Positions 12,499-21,958 of a stretch of DNA of 64,000 bases are shown here, one piece after another. The stretch covers positions 1 through 64,000 of the forward strand of contig NZ_QNRI01000011.1 in NCBI RefSeq assembly GCF_003315295.1. The letters run 5' to 3'. A model generated the notes under the pieces. It worked only from the letters and a program-made list of their open reading frames with translations, was not told where the DNA came from and made no database searches. The stretch is from Paraliobacillus ryukyuensis (GTDB lineage Bacteria > Bacillota > Bacilli > Bacillales > Amphibacillaceae). The translations under genes and the position numbers were made by a program. Within the stretch, counting starts at the first letter, position 1, and each line of letters begins with the position of its first letter.

Positions 12499-13203
12499 TC
12501 AATTTATTTCTTTAACCGCTGCTACGGTCTTTATCGCCTGTTCAAAATAATCATATAACGCATTGCCGACGACAATGACATCCGCATATTGTGCCATTTC
12601 TTTTGCTTGCGCAAAATTTGTGATACCGCCTCCGTAAAATAACTGGGTCTCGTTGAGTTGTTCTTTCAATTGTTTAACTAAAACGGGGTCTCCATAAGTA
12701 CCACTATATTCTAAATAAAAAATAGGGAAATGAAATAAATGTTCAGCCATTTGCGCATAAGCGATCGCATCTTCAGCTGAAGACAACTCGCAATCCGCGT
12801 AGGAAAATGCTTTTGCTTCTGGGTTCATAATGCAATATCCTTCAGCTGTTACATCTTCCCAAGGCAACATATCTCCAAAATCCTTTACCGCTTGATGTTG
12901 TATATCCATCATCCACTTTTTATCTTTGCTATTTAAAACCATCGGAATGTAATATAGGTCAAATCCAGGTGTAACAGCATCCATGGTTGACACTTCTAAT
13001 ATACATGGGACACTATGTCTTCGAATACGACTAAGTAATTGTAAAACCCCATCTAACGTGACATCGTCTGTTCCGCCAACCATGATTGCGTCTGTTCCAG
13101 ATTCACAGATGGTGGTAAGCTTTTCATCTGTTATTTCTTTGTTTGGATCTAATTTGAATACATGTTTCCATTCTTTCCGATTATACAAAATTCTAGCCTC
13201 CAT
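12499..13203 (-). CDS. pcrB: Heptaprenylglyceryl phosphate synthase PcrB
   Basis: TIM-barrel prenyltransferase that joins heptaprenyl diphosphate to sn-glycerol-1-phosphate, giving an archaeal-type ether lipid precursor in bacilli. The 234 residues match the family. Visible signatures are IMVGGTDDVTLDG near residue 40, the phosphate-binding YLEYSGTYGDP and LFYGGGITNFAQA, and VVVGNALYD. It is the first gene of the pcrB-pcrA-ligA-camS cluster, and a TATAAT box lies about 25 bases before its start. Confidence 0.94.
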   Translation of the reverse strand: MEARILYNRKEWKHVFKLDPNKEITDEKLTTICESGTDAIMVGGTDDVTLDGVLQLLSRIRRHSVPCILEVSTMDAVTPGFDLYYIPMVLNSKDKKWMMDIQHQAVKDFGDMLPWEDVTAEGYCIMNPEAKAFSYADCELSSAEDAIAYAQMAEHLFHFPIFYLEYSGTYGDPVLVKQLKEQLNETQLFYGGGITNFAQAKEMAQYADVIVVGNALYDYFEQAIKTVAAVKEIN

Positions 13204-13336
13204 CCGCTACTAGTCCATTTTTTCATTATAGCAAAAAACGGCATTGTTTTCGTTAGAAAGATGTTATTTTTAATACTTTTATCATGTAAGAAAATCTTTT
13301 TTTCATAAGACTCGAACGAAGACACAACAAAAAAAC

Positions 13337-13371
13337 TGCATCAACGAATGTAGGATACAATCGTTGATGCA
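13337..13371 (-). terminator. Terminator after the Idh/MocA oxidoreductase gene
   Basis: Perfect 11-bp stem (13337-13347 TGCATCAACGA with 13361-13371) whose 3' arm is followed on the minus strand by seven T residues. It lies just after the oxidoreductase stop codon. Confidence 0.85.
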
Positions 13372-13385
13372 ATCTTTAACTCAAC

Positions 13386-14375
13386 TTATTTATTATCAGC
13401 AGGGAATACTAAACCAATTTGTTTTCTTGCTTCATCTAGGACTGAAGCAACATCATAGGAAAGCTCAAACGTATTTACTTCTGATTGTGTTTTACCTTCT
13501 TTAATAGCTTCGATAAATGCTTTTGCTTCGTAATACATCGCGTTTTCGTTTTGCTCTCTCGTGATGTCTTCTACACTTCCATCTTTATAACATATCTCTA
13601 CTTTGTTTGGACGGCTAATATAATCAATTACAATCGAGCCATCCTCTCCTTGAATTTCCGATGGAAGGAAAGAATGGGTAATCTTAGAGTACATCACTGC
13701 GCCGTTCATTTCGTCATAATCGAATGTAATACTTCCTTGTCCATCTACTCCTGAATCAAGCATATAAGCGTTTGCGGACAAGTTATTTGGTTTACCAAAG
13801 AGTGCAACCATCGGATAGATGGTATAAACACCAATGTCCATCATAGAGCCATTCGATAATTCTGGTTTAAAGGCATTTAATACTTTTCCTTCTTTATATG
13901 CATCATATCTTGAAGAATACTGACAATAACTAGAAAAGTATCGACGAACTGGGCCGATCTTATGTAGATTGTCTTTTATCGTTTGAAAATTTGGTAAGAA
14001 AGTAGTTTTTAAAGCTTCTAATAATAGCACATTGTTTTCTTTTGCAGTATCAGTCATTGCTTGTACTTCCTTAGCATTTGATGCCATCGGTTTCTCAACG
14101 ATCACGTGCTTCCCGTTTTTCATTGCCTCAATTGCTTGTTCTGCATGCAAAGCATTCGGGCTTGCGATATAAATAGCATCGATTTGATCACTGCTAAAAA
14201 ATGCGTTCAAATCAGTATACGTAGTAATATCCTCTTGAAACTTGCTTGCAAATGCTTCTGCTTTTTCTTGTGTTCGAGAATATACGGTTGCCAGTTGAAA
14301 ATCTTCTACTTGTGATGCTGCATCAATAAAACTTTCCGTTATCCAATTTGTTCCTATTATTCCGAATCGCACCAT
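13386..14375 (-). CDS. Gfo/Idh/MocA family NAD(P)-dependent oxidoreductase
   Basis: Dehydrogenase of the glucose-fructose oxidoreductase / inositol dehydrogenase family; the substrate is not predictable, probably a sugar or cyclitol. Residues 1-120 form the Rossmann domain (GIIGTNWI near 5, then YIASPNALHAEQA and the family EKP motif in VIVEKPMASN). The rest is the alpha/beta substrate domain with a MMDIGVYTIYP stretch. It sits between yerC and pcrB, 25 bases after yerC on the same strand, where B. subtilis has a different gene (yerD). Confidence 0.85.
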   Translation of the reverse strand: MVRFGIIGTNWITESFIDAASQVEDFQLATVYSRTQEKAEAFASKFQEDITTYTDLNAFFSSDQIDAIYIASPNALHAEQAIEAMKNGKHVIVEKPMASNAKEVQAMTDTAKENNVLLLEALKTTFLPNFQTIKDNLHKIGPVRRYFSSYCQYSSRYDAYKEGKVLNAFKPELSNGSMMDIGVYTIYPMVALFGKPNNLSANAYMLDSGVDGQGSITFDYDEMNGAVMYSKITHSFLPSEIQGEDGSIVIDYISRPNKVEICYKDGSVEDITREQNENAMYYEAKAFIEAIKEGKTQSEVNTFELSYDVASVLDEARKQIGLVFPADNK

Positions 14376-14400
14376 TAAATAACCTCCTAGTTACTGTGCT

Positions 14401-14703
14401 TTAATTTTCTTTTTCTTCATTCAAACGACTTAAAACCATTTGATAACCATCATTTCCATAATTCAAACAACGCTTCACACGTGAAATCGTTGTTGTTGAA
14501 GCGCTTGATTCCTCTACAATCGAGTGATACGTTTGTCCTTCTTGCAACATTTTCGCCACTTGAAGTCGCTGAACAAACGATTGAACTTCACTCATGGTCG
14601 CAATATCATCAAAAAATCGATAGCACTCTTCTCGATCTTTCAATGATAAGATGGCATCAAATAATTGATCTAATTGTGTTCCCCGTAATTTATCAATTTG
14701 CAT
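14401..14703 (-). CDS. yerC: YerC/YecD family TrpR-like regulator
   Basis: Small (100-residue) all-helical DNA-binding protein related to the tryptophan repressor. The C-terminal half carries the helix-turn-helix (GQTYHSIVEESSASTTTISR). In B. subtilis it sits between yerB and yerD. It follows the YerB homologue by 30 bases on the same strand. Its target is unknown to me. Confidence 0.88.
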   Translation of the reverse strand: MQIDKLRGTQLDQLFDAILSLKDREECYRFFDDIATMSEVQSFVQRLQVAKMLQEGQTYHSIVEESSASTTTISRVKRCLNYGNDGYQMVLSRLNEEKEN

Positions 14704-14733
14704 GCGTGTATCTCCTTCCTAAGTATGTGGCTA

Positions 14734-15789
14734 TTATTCAGTAATTTGTACGTCATCTAATCCTGGACTCTCAGGGATCACATTAATCCATGTTTTACCG
14801 GGAACAAATTTCACAACTTCCCCATCACGTACAGGAAGGAGTCTTCCATCCCTATTTTCCCATTGAATTTTTTGCACTTTTCCTTTCTGTAACAAGTATG
14901 CATTTCCGCCTGAGGAAAGATCAACCTCTCTTCTACCTGCACTGTCTACCACTTCATGATGTGTTGCTATTATAAATACATTATCTAATTCTATCGGTTC
15001 TTCAGTGTCTAATTCCGCTGTTTGCTCTTGTCCATTGTAACGGTGATACTTTTCTGCTTCCGAATCATAAACATACCGTACAGGGGTCGACGTATAATTA
15101 AAAGATACTTCCGTCGCCGTTGAACCAGTAATATCTTTGGTATCTTGTTCATCTAAAAATGGCAGTGGCTCATATTCCGCTGTCGTCTCATAGCCTTTTT
15201 CTTCAGCTACTTCATACACCGCACCAAATTGTAGATAAGAGTTATGAGGCGCGCGTCGAAAATCAGCACGCTCAAATAAATGACCATCATCATCATAATA
15301 AGAGCCATTAATGTAATCGGCTGCTCCATCTTTCAACATATTTTCAATGAAAGTTGCTGCTCCATGATGAATATAGAGCGCCCCATAATCATCTGCTGTA
15401 TTAAAGTAATAAGGGCGGGCACTTCGGACAGGACCTACTTGTTCTGGTTGTTCACTTTGATAGAGTGCCATAAACCGGGTAATATTTCCTTCAGCTAAAA
15501 TTTCAAAGACAATATCTGCCTGAGATAAGCCAGTCTGGGGTCTTGCTTTTGGATGATTATTTACCATGACCGCCACTATGCGATTATCTACCGATTGTTC
15601 GGTTCGTTCTCCTGTTAAAGGATATACATTAGGTAGTTCTGGTTCTTCTTGCTCTACTGGTTCGGATTGTGTTTGTTCTGGTTCTTGCGTTGCTTCTTGT
15701 TCGACCTGCTCATCATTTGAACAAGCGCCCATTAATAGTAATAAGAATAAGAACAACATGGATAGCATTGGAATTATTGATTTTCGCAT
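14734..15789 (-). CDS. yerB: DUF3048-domain lipoprotein (YerB)
   Basis: Predicted surface lipoprotein of unknown function. A basic N-terminus and hydrophobic helix lead to the lipobox LMGAC (C23), then an acidic linker rich in E, Q and P, then the DUF3048 N- and C-terminal domains (PLTGERTEQSVDNR, RPQTGLSQADIVFE, VGPVRSARPYY and VKFVPGKTWINV near the end). An in-frame start 27 codons upstream is open, but the signal peptide and the AAGGTG site favour the ATG at 15789 (351 residues). It is the first gene of yerB-yerC-oxidoreductase. Confidence 0.88.
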   Translation of the reverse strand: MRKSIIPMLSMLFLFLLLLMGACSNDEQVEQEATQEPEQTQSEPVEQEEPELPNVYPLTGERTEQSVDNRIVAVMVNNHPKARPQTGLSQADIVFEILAEGNITRFMALYQSEQPEQVGPVRSARPYYFNTADDYGALYIHHGAATFIENMLKDGAADYINGSYYDDDGHLFERADFRRAPHNSYLQFGAVYEVAEEKGYETTAEYEPLPFLDEQDTKDITGSTATEVSFNYTSTPVRYVYDSEAEKYHRYNGQEQTAELDTEEPIELDNVFIIATHHEVVDSAGRREVDLSSGGNAYLLQKGKVQKIQWENRDGRLLPVRDGEVVKFVPGKTWINVIPESPGLDDVQITE

Positions 15790-16045
15790 TAGGTATAACA
15801 CACCTTTACTTGTTTTGTTTACGAGTATTTTACTTGTTTCGATTATATCAGACTTATCCAAAACTATCATCGCTTTATCTATATTATCTGCTTATCTGTG
15901 TAAACTATTTTTATTTCTTTTGCTACGCTACCCAAAAAACAGAACGTTACACGAATGTAACAAATTTCTTCTCGTGTGATTTAAAACAAGTTAGTTGTTA
16001 GCTGTATACAACGCCTGTTCCTTCCGTTAAGATGAAATCAAAGAA

Positions 16046-16059
16046 AATGAAAACCTTTT
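16046..16059 (+). promoter_or_regulatory. Weak cre-like (CcpA) motif upstream of the GH4 gene
   Basis: TGAAAACCTTTTCT starts like a catabolite-responsive element but lacks the terminal CA, about 30 bases before the GH4 start codon. Carbon catabolite control of a beta-glucosidase is expected; the site itself is a weak match. Confidence 0.25.
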
Positions 16060-16088
16060 CTTATACTTTAACTATGGAGGGATAGATC

Positions 16089-17417
16089 ATGGCAAAAGGA
16101 ATTAAAATTGCTACCATTGGTGGCGGCTCTAGCTATACACCTGAACTAGTAGAAGGGTTTATTAACCGTTATGATGAACTACCAATCCGCGAGCTATGGT
16201 TAGTGGATATTGAAGCAGGAAAAGAAAAGCTAGAAATTGTTGGGAATTTAGCTAAACGCATGATTAAAAAAGCTGACCTTCCAATTGATGTGCACCTGAC
16301 ATTAGATCGTGAAGAAGCATTACGTGACGCAGATTTTGTCACCACACAATTTCGTGTAGGCTTGTTAGAAGCACGCGCAAAAGATGAACGCATTCCTTTA
16401 AAATATGATGTACTTGGACAAGAAACAAACGGGCCTGGGGGATTATTCAAAGGGCTACGAACGATCCCTGTTATTTTAGACATTTGTAAAGATATGGAGC
16501 GGCTTTGCCCGAATGCTTGGTTAATTAACTTTACTAATCCTGCTGGCATGGTAACCGAAGCAGTCCTCCGCTATTCGAATATTAAAAAAGTAGTTGGCTT
16601 ATGTAACGTACCGATTGGCCTTGAAATGGGTATTGCCAAACTACTCGATGTCGATCATTCCCGTATCCACATTGATTTTGCTGGATTAAATCATATGGTA
16701 TTCGGATTAGATGTATATGTAGATGGTGTTAGCGTCAGAAATAAGGTTATCAATTTATTAACAGATCCTGAAAATACTAGTTTTGTTAAAAATATAGAAG
16801 GGCAAGGATGGGAACCGGCATTTATCCGTAGTCTTGGTGTCCTAACCTGTCCATATCATAATTATTATTACAAATCACGCGACATGGTGGAAAAAACCAA
16901 AAAAGAAGCAGCAGAAAAAGGAACCCGAGCAGAGGTTGTATTGCGATTAGAAAAAGAGTTATTTGAACTATACAAAGATCCCGAATTAACGATTAAACCA
17001 CCTCAATTAGAAGAACGCGGTGGGGCATATTACTCCGATGCAGCGGTAAGACTAATCAATTCGATTTACAACGATAAACGTGATATTCAACCAGTTAATA
17101 CGAGAAACAATGGGGCAATTGCCAGTCTTCCAAATGATTCTGCTGTTGAAGTAAGTTGTGTAATTACAAAGGATGGTCCAAAACCAATTACCGTTGGTGA
17201 TTTACCAGTTGCTGTCCGTGGTTTAGTACAACAAATCAAGTCATTTGAACGTATCTCAGCGGAAGCAGCAGTTACCGGAAATTATGATACAGCTGTGCTT
17301 GCATTAACGATTAATCCATTAACACCCTCTGATACAGTAGCAAAACAAATTGTTGATGAAATGATGGAAGCCCATAAAGAGCATTTACCACAATTTTTTC
17401 AAAAAGTAGAAGCATAA
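16089..17417 (+). CDS. licH: 6-phospho-beta-glucosidase, GH4 family (LicH type)
   Basis: NAD- and Mn-dependent hydrolase that cleaves phosphorylated cellobiose or lichenan oligosaccharides inside the cell after PTS uptake. The GH4 nucleotide-binding motif GGGSSYTPE is at residues 11-19, the metal ligands C172 (GLCNVPIG) and H202 (AGLNHMVFG) are present, and INFTNPAG is near 146. The 442 residues equal B. subtilis LicH. It stands alone, 24 kb from the lic PTS genes of this window, with the RBS GGAGGGAT and its own terminator. Confidence 0.93.
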   Translation: MAKGIKIATIGGGSSYTPELVEGFINRYDELPIRELWLVDIEAGKEKLEIVGNLAKRMIKKADLPIDVHLTLDREEALRDADFVTTQFRVGLLEARAKDERIPLKYDVLGQETNGPGGLFKGLRTIPVILDICKDMERLCPNAWLINFTNPAGMVTEAVLRYSNIKKVVGLCNVPIGLEMGIAKLLDVDHSRIHIDFAGLNHMVFGLDVYVDGVSVRNKVINLLTDPENTSFVKNIEGQGWEPAFIRSLGVLTCPYHNYYYKSRDMVEKTKKEAAEKGTRAEVVLRLEKELFELYKDPELTIKPPQLEERGGAYYSDAAVRLINSIYNDKRDIQPVNTRNNGAIASLPNDSAVEVSCVITKDGPKPITVGDLPVAVRGLVQQIKSFERISAEAAVTGNYDTAVLALTINPLTPSDTVAKQIVDEMMEAHKEHLPQFFQKVEA

Positions 17418-17422
17418 ACGAA

Positions 17423-17457
17423 CGCGCGCCTTGTTGATAACGGCGCGCTTTTTTTTT
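17423..17457 (+). terminator. Terminator of licH
   Basis: GCGCGCC (17424-17430) pairs with GGCGCGC (17442-17448), followed directly by nine T residues. A textbook intrinsic terminator six bases after the stop codon. Confidence 0.95.
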
Positions 17458-17649
17458 GATAAAACATTCCACTTGCCATATTCATCTGTTTTTTCATAAT
17501 AAATATTAAAAGCACATGATTGTCTTTTGGATAAGAGTTTTGGTATGATACTTTTGTTACTATAAAACTAGGCAAAAAATAATAGGTTTAAAGACCTCTA
17601 TTAGTGGGGTACATAACTATTACTTTTATCACATACAGGAGGAACTATC

Positions 17650-18915
17650 ATGAAAAAATCAAGTACTATACCTTTTTGGAACAAAATACAGTTTCGGATC
17701 ATTATCACCCTTATTATTGTATTATTATTCAATTCAACGATTACTAGCCTCATATTAAACTTAATTAACATGACTGGGCTTAATTTAGGTGCAATTGGTA
17801 TTTGGCTAAACAATTTCTTAAATGTCATTATCACTACCATCATTATAGGACTTTTCTTACATTATTATGTGATTCGGCCTATAAAAAAAATGGAGCAAAC
17901 CATTCAAGCCTTTGAAAATGGTGAATCTGATGTACATATTAACACCACAGCGAACAATGAACTTGGTGTACTTGGAGAGAGACTAAACCATTTGTTTGAA
18001 AACATTGTCAGCTTTCACCATAATCAACAACAACAAATTCAGCTTGTGGAAGATAAGTCTAGTTCAATATCTGATCGAATTAACCAAATGACCAATGACA
18101 TCGCTTCTCTTCAGCAACACTTCGAAACAATTACCGCTTCTTCTCAAGAACAATTAAGTGCATTCGAAGAGACTAGTGCTGTCGTCGATAACATGAATGG
18201 ACAATTTCAATCCATTGCCTCTGATTTCGATGAGATCACTACTTCTTTTCATCATATGCGTTCGAAAACGGAAGATGGTGTGTCTAGGATAAATGATTCA
18301 TCTAAGATGATGCTTGATATCGCGAAACGTTCAGAAGAGACTAAGAATAATATTGTCGAATTAGCAGAAGAAGTGGGTAAAATTAATGAGGTCGTTACAT
18401 TAATAAATGATATTTCCGAGCAAACCAATCTACTAGCACTAAATGCATCCATTGAAGCAGCACGCGCTGGGGAACACGGAAAAGGCTTCTCAATCGTGGC
18501 TGAAGAGGTAAGAAAACTAGCGGAACGCTCAGTAAGTGCAACGGAACAAATCAGACAAACAGTGGAGCATATCCTCCATGATGTTGATCAAATTGCTAAA
18601 CAATCGGAAGACCGTGCTAATAATATTAACGAAGAATCGAATAAAATTTTAGCTATTAATGAAAGTTTTGAAGAGATTACTTCAAATATTGTTTCTAACA
18701 TTGATTTAGTCGAGAAGATGAACGAACATACACAGACATTCACTAAATCTAGTGATGAAATTTCTACAACAATGGATCATGTAACTAGTAAAACAGAGCA
18801 AACCACAGAACGCATGGTAGAGCTAAATAACACCGTTACAGCTGCCTTAGAGGATATGAAAGATGTAAATACTGAGTTGAATGCTTTAAATGAATCTTTT
18901 CAAAAAATAAATTAG
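17650..18915 (+). CDS. Methyl-accepting chemotaxis protein lacking an ectodomain
   Basis: Chemoreceptor of 421 residues. Two hydrophobic segments (about 15-41 and 50-72) are separated by only about ten residues, so there is almost no extracellular sensing domain. A HAMP domain follows ([11 protein letters not shown] near 75 to about 130), then the helical methylation and signalling region with the conserved hairpin tip ([20 protein letters not shown] near 255-275). It should signal to CheA/CheW from a membrane-buried or cytoplasmic input, as in energy taxis or pH sensing; this is inference. The RBS AGGAGGAACT fixes the ATG. Confidence 0.92.
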   Translation: MKKSSTIPFWNKIQFRIIITLIIVLLFNSTITSLILNLINMTGLNLGAIGIWLNNFLNVIITTIIIGLFLHYYVIRPIKKMEQTIQAFENGESDVHINTTANNELGVLGERLNHLFENIVSFHHNQQQQIQLVEDKSSSISDRINQMTNDIASLQQHFETITASSQEQLSAFEETSAVVDNMNGQFQSIASDFDEITTSFHHMRSKTEDGVSRINDSSKMMLDIAKRSEETKNNIVELAEEVGKINEVVTLINDISEQTNLLALNASIEAARAGEHGKGFSIVAEEVRKLAERSVSATEQIRQTVEHILHDVDQIAKQSEDRANNINEESNKILAINESFEEITSNIVSNIDLVEKMNEHTQTFTKSSDEISTTMDHVTSKTEQTTERMVELNNTVTAALEDMKDVNTELNALNESFQKIN

Positions 18916-19235
18916 ACCAGGCGGCTTAAGGTTAGGAAAAGAGCCTAACTATATAAAGTCAATAGTATAACTGAAAAGAATTATTGTTTTTTTACTTATA
19001 CATTTAGGCATGGAAAATAAGCTTGATGATTTGTGAATTTTTTAAAATTAATCATCAAGCTATATTCTTTAGCTTTAATACTTCTTACAACATCTTCCCT
19101 AGTGGTGCGTATTAACTTATTTATATAGTTAGCCTCTTTTATTTTGTTCTTATGGATTCACTACTTTTTTATCTGTGTTAAGATATAATTGAAAAATGCG
19201 GGAATTCATAAGTTAATTGCAGAGGAGGAAATAAA
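18916..19235. other. Intergenic region with hairpins
   Basis: About 320 bases between the chemoreceptor and the lipoprotein gene. A GTTAGG/CCTAAC hairpin lies near 18931-18949, and a 12-bp perfect stem (19020-19031 with 19050-19061, AGCTTGATGATT) with an 18-base AT-rich loop lies near the middle. Either may end the chemoreceptor transcript. A TATAAT box near 19183 probably belongs to the lipoprotein promoter; I see no convincing -35. Confidence 0.5.
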
Positions 19236-19850
19236 ATGAAAAAAGTAATCACCCTATCAGCAATCTTATGTTGTTTTTTAGTGACGAGTGCTGGTTGTTC
19301 AAACACCCATGGTGATGGGGCGACCATTTCCGTTAATGCTGATTCTGAATATGTGAATACGTTTAACGACTTACATTTAGGATTACTTTTTGATTTTAAT
19401 TTCAGACTCCCTCATGCTGATGATCGTTGGGTGAAACTATGGGTTGAGAGATACCAAGATGGAAAAAAAGACCTCGAACCATTAACGCAACTATCCTATG
19501 GCGAGAGTCCAAATGAGATGGAAGAAGGAAATATAGGATTTGGAATAATTAACCCTAATCAAAAAGACACTTCCGTTTTTCTTTATGCACCAAATATAGT
19601 TAATAAACCGGTTATCATCGAGAATAAAACCAAAGAAACCATGACTACTTGGCAATACGGCATTAGTGAAGATGAAGTAACATTAGAAGTAGGTGAAACA
19701 AAAATTTTGGCTGCGTATCACGGGGCGGATCATTCAGCGCGTACATGGGATTTACAAGATACGGAGTCTGTCAATAAAATGATTCAACAAGATAGCTTCG
19801 TCATGTTATTGAAGATAAAGATCGAAGAAAAACCAACAGAAGCTTCATAG
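19236..19850 (+). CDS. Predicted lipoprotein of unknown function
   Basis: A 204-residue protein with a classic lipoprotein signal peptide: MKK start, hydrophobic helix and lipobox TSAGC with C21. The mature part is mixed polar with probable beta strands (YGISEDEVTLEVGETKIL) and no domain I recognise. The good RBS GAGGAGG precedes the ATG. It is a single gene, closed by a hairpin at 19856-19895. Confidence 0.75.
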   Translation: MKKVITLSAILCCFLVTSAGCSNTHGDGATISVNADSEYVNTFNDLHLGLLFDFNFRLPHADDRWVKLWVERYQDGKKDLEPLTQLSYGESPNEMEEGNIGFGIINPNQKDTSVFLYAPNIVNKPVIIENKTKETMTTWQYGISEDEVTLEVGETKILAAYHGADHSARTWDLQDTESVNKMIQQDSFVMLLKIKIEEKPTEAS

Positions 19851-19855
19851 TACAA

Positions 19856-19895
19856 AATAACGCTTAGATAATTTGAATAAAATCTAAGCGTTATT
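19856..19895. terminator. Bidirectional terminator between the lipoprotein and GNAT genes
   Basis: Perfect 14-bp inverted repeat (19856-19869 AATAACGCTTAGAT with 19882-19895) with a 12-base loop, placed between two convergent genes. The A/T-rich ends give partial U tails in both directions. Confidence 0.75.
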
Positions 19896-19908
19896 AAGTC
19901 CTTTACCG

Positions 19909-20328
19909 CTATTTTAATTTTTTACTAAGAAAATATTGATCATACCCTTTTGGACTATCTTCAATCTTCCCAAAAATCTCATATCCATTTTTCAAATAAA
20001 AATTAGGCGCTTGAAAACTGAATGTATCGAGATGAATCATTGTACAGTTTTTGTCCCTTGCATAAGCTTCAATCTTTTGTAATAATTCACTTCCGTAACC
20101 TTGGTGCCTCACTTTTTCATCGACCCAAAGAAAATCTACATGCACGCGGCCCCAGAACATGGTGCTTGTCAGTCCAGCAACCATTTTATTCATATCATTA
20201 TAGACGTTGAAATTAATGGTTTCTTTATCTGTCAATAATTCCTTAGGTAGTTTTCCCCTATTATACGCAATTAGTTGCTCACGAATATACTTACTATCTG
20301 CTTGTGTGTTACTTTGACTAATTTTCAT
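19909..20328 (-). CDS. GNAT family N-acetyltransferase
   Basis: Small (139-residue) acetyl-CoA-dependent acyltransferase. The acetyl-CoA loop V(R)HQGYGSELL is visible near residue 75 and the C-terminal NFYLKNGYEIFG strand-loop near 110. The substrate cannot be deduced. It overlaps the end of the upstream ABC permease gene by 11 bases, so it is probably co-transcribed with the exporter. Confidence 0.85.
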   Translation of the reverse strand: MKISQSNTQADSKYIREQLIAYNRGKLPKELLTDKETINFNVYNDMNKMVAGLTSTMFWGRVHVDFLWVDEKVRHQGYGSELLQKIEAYARDKNCTMIHLDTFSFQAPNFYLKNGYEIFGKIEDSPKGYDQYFLSKKLK

Positions 20329-21958
20329 CGATTCTTTCCTTTCCTTGACTCCTATTTTTGAACACCGTTCTCCACGTCAACCAATTCACAATTAATAAAA
20401 CGAGTAGATAGCCATAGATTCCGAACGGTATTTTACTTATTAGAAAATGGATGCCGGCAAAAGCTCCAATAATAAACATGGTGAGAAATGTTATTGCGGT
20501 ATTGGTATTCTGCGAAAATGAAAATGATTGTGAAAATGGATAAACTTCATTATTTATCATTCGGTAGCTAATCACAACATACATCAATCCTACCAATATC
20601 ATAGCGATAATATCAGGAAGTATTGAAAAATCACCAAATAGAATCAAGAAAATGACACTCAAGACTAAAATAATTGGTAAATATAGTTTCGTAATAAAAG
20701 CTTTTAATGTCGCTTTGTATAGCAGACTTGGATCAGCCAACGGTAGAGCTTTATAGATCCAACTACCTCGATATTTATCGGAAAACTTTAGCATGTGCAC
20801 CACATTTGGTGTCATCAAACTTGCAAAATAAATAGTTAAGAAAGCATAAGGTGCATTAAGATCGGTTTGGATAATATTAAACAATATAATAAACGGCATC
20901 ACGATAGAGAAACCTAGCGACGGATACACTTTTAGTTTAAATTCGCGTTCGTTACTAATCAATTTAGAAGAAAAATGAAATATTGCGCGCTCTTCGGCAC
21001 TTCTACATATTATTTTACCTATCCATTGTTGTAAGCGATGTTTACGAACTTTCATTGGGCCACTTGATTGCATCATTTTTTGAAGGTTTTGTTCAAATGA
21101 TGGAATTAATTTTAGATACAGAATAAACGATAACGTTGGCACGAGAACTGCAATGACAGAAAATAAAATAATATAGCTTGCTTGATTCCCCTGTAGTAAT
21201 AATTCAAACGGAGCAGCAAACCACATCGGCGGAATGAATAAGTGCCACCAATGCCATCCAAATGAAATCTCTAAGTCTACAAATTCAAACGATCTTACAA
21301 CGATTTGATAGCCTACTAAAATCGCAACGGAAAGGAATATCTGCACATAATTTATAATGTCTTTTAACCGTTCGCCATCAAAGAAGCGCAAGATGGCTAT
21401 ATAGATTAACGCTGTTAGTACAATAATAAACAACGTAATAAACACGATCTCAAGCATAAACAGCAAACTAAATACAATGCCTTTTACCGCAATCGCAACA
21501 ATAAAAGGAATAAGAATAAATGCCACGGTCAGATGGGTCATGTAAATAATGACATGCATCATCTTTGCCGCTGAAATGGTCTTTTGTTCGATCGGTTTGG
21601 TATGTAAGATCGCTTTATCACGCACATCTAATAATACACTCGAGAAATCGGCAACCATTGAAGTCATTAGAATAAACATGGTTATCCCAAACACAATACT
21701 CATTTGATACAAATAATTGTCACCTATAATTAAAAAAGGGATTAAAATTAAACCATAGAAGGCATAGAGTAATAATGATTTATAAAACGCATGGTTACCG
21801 TCCTTTTGTTTAGTATCTTGAAAAATGGTAGGCACACGTCGTTGATCCATTGTTAGTTTACTCGCCAAAATAGCACGCATGGTCGCATAATCAACTTTAA
21901 AAAGACGGAATAGGCTAGCCAATCGATCTAAAATTTTTAATGCAAAATGATTATTCAT
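20318..21958 (-). CDS. ABC transporter permease, about 546 residues
   Basis: Integral membrane subunit of a two-gene ABC exporter. The protein has some 12 hydrophobic segments in two blocks (about residues 60-300 and 350-540) split by a basic cytoplasmic loop. The start at 21958 (MNNHFALK) is preferred over an in-frame start ten codons earlier because a GAGGGGCGAG site precedes it. It overlaps the ATPase stop codon by 8 bases, so the two are translationally coupled. The substrate is unknown; similar pairs export peptides or antibiotics or affect the envelope. Confidence 0.8.
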   Translation of the reverse strand: MNNHFALKILDRLASLFRLFKVDYATMRAILASKLTMDQRRVPTIFQDTKQKDGNHAFYKSLLLYAFYGLILIPFLIIGDNYLYQMSIVFGITMFILMTSMVADFSSVLLDVRDKAILHTKPIEQKTISAAKMMHVIIYMTHLTVAFILIPFIVAIAVKGIVFSLLFMLEIVFITLFIIVLTALIYIAILRFFDGERLKDIINYVQIFLSVAILVGYQIVVRSFEFVDLEISFGWHWWHLFIPPMWFAAPFELLLQGNQASYIILFSVIAVLVPTLSFILYLKLIPSFEQNLQKMMQSSGPMKVRKHRLQQWIGKIICRSAEERAIFHFSSKLISNEREFKLKVYPSLGFSIVMPFIILFNIIQTDLNAPYAFLTIYFASLMTPNVVHMLKFSDKYRGSWIYKALPLADPSLLYKATLKAFITKLYLPIILVLSVIFLILFGDFSILPDIIAMILVGLMYVVISYRMINNEVYPFSQSFSFSQNTNTAITFLTMFIIGAFAGIHFLISKIPFGIYGYLLVLLIVNWLTWRTVFKNRSQGKERIDEN

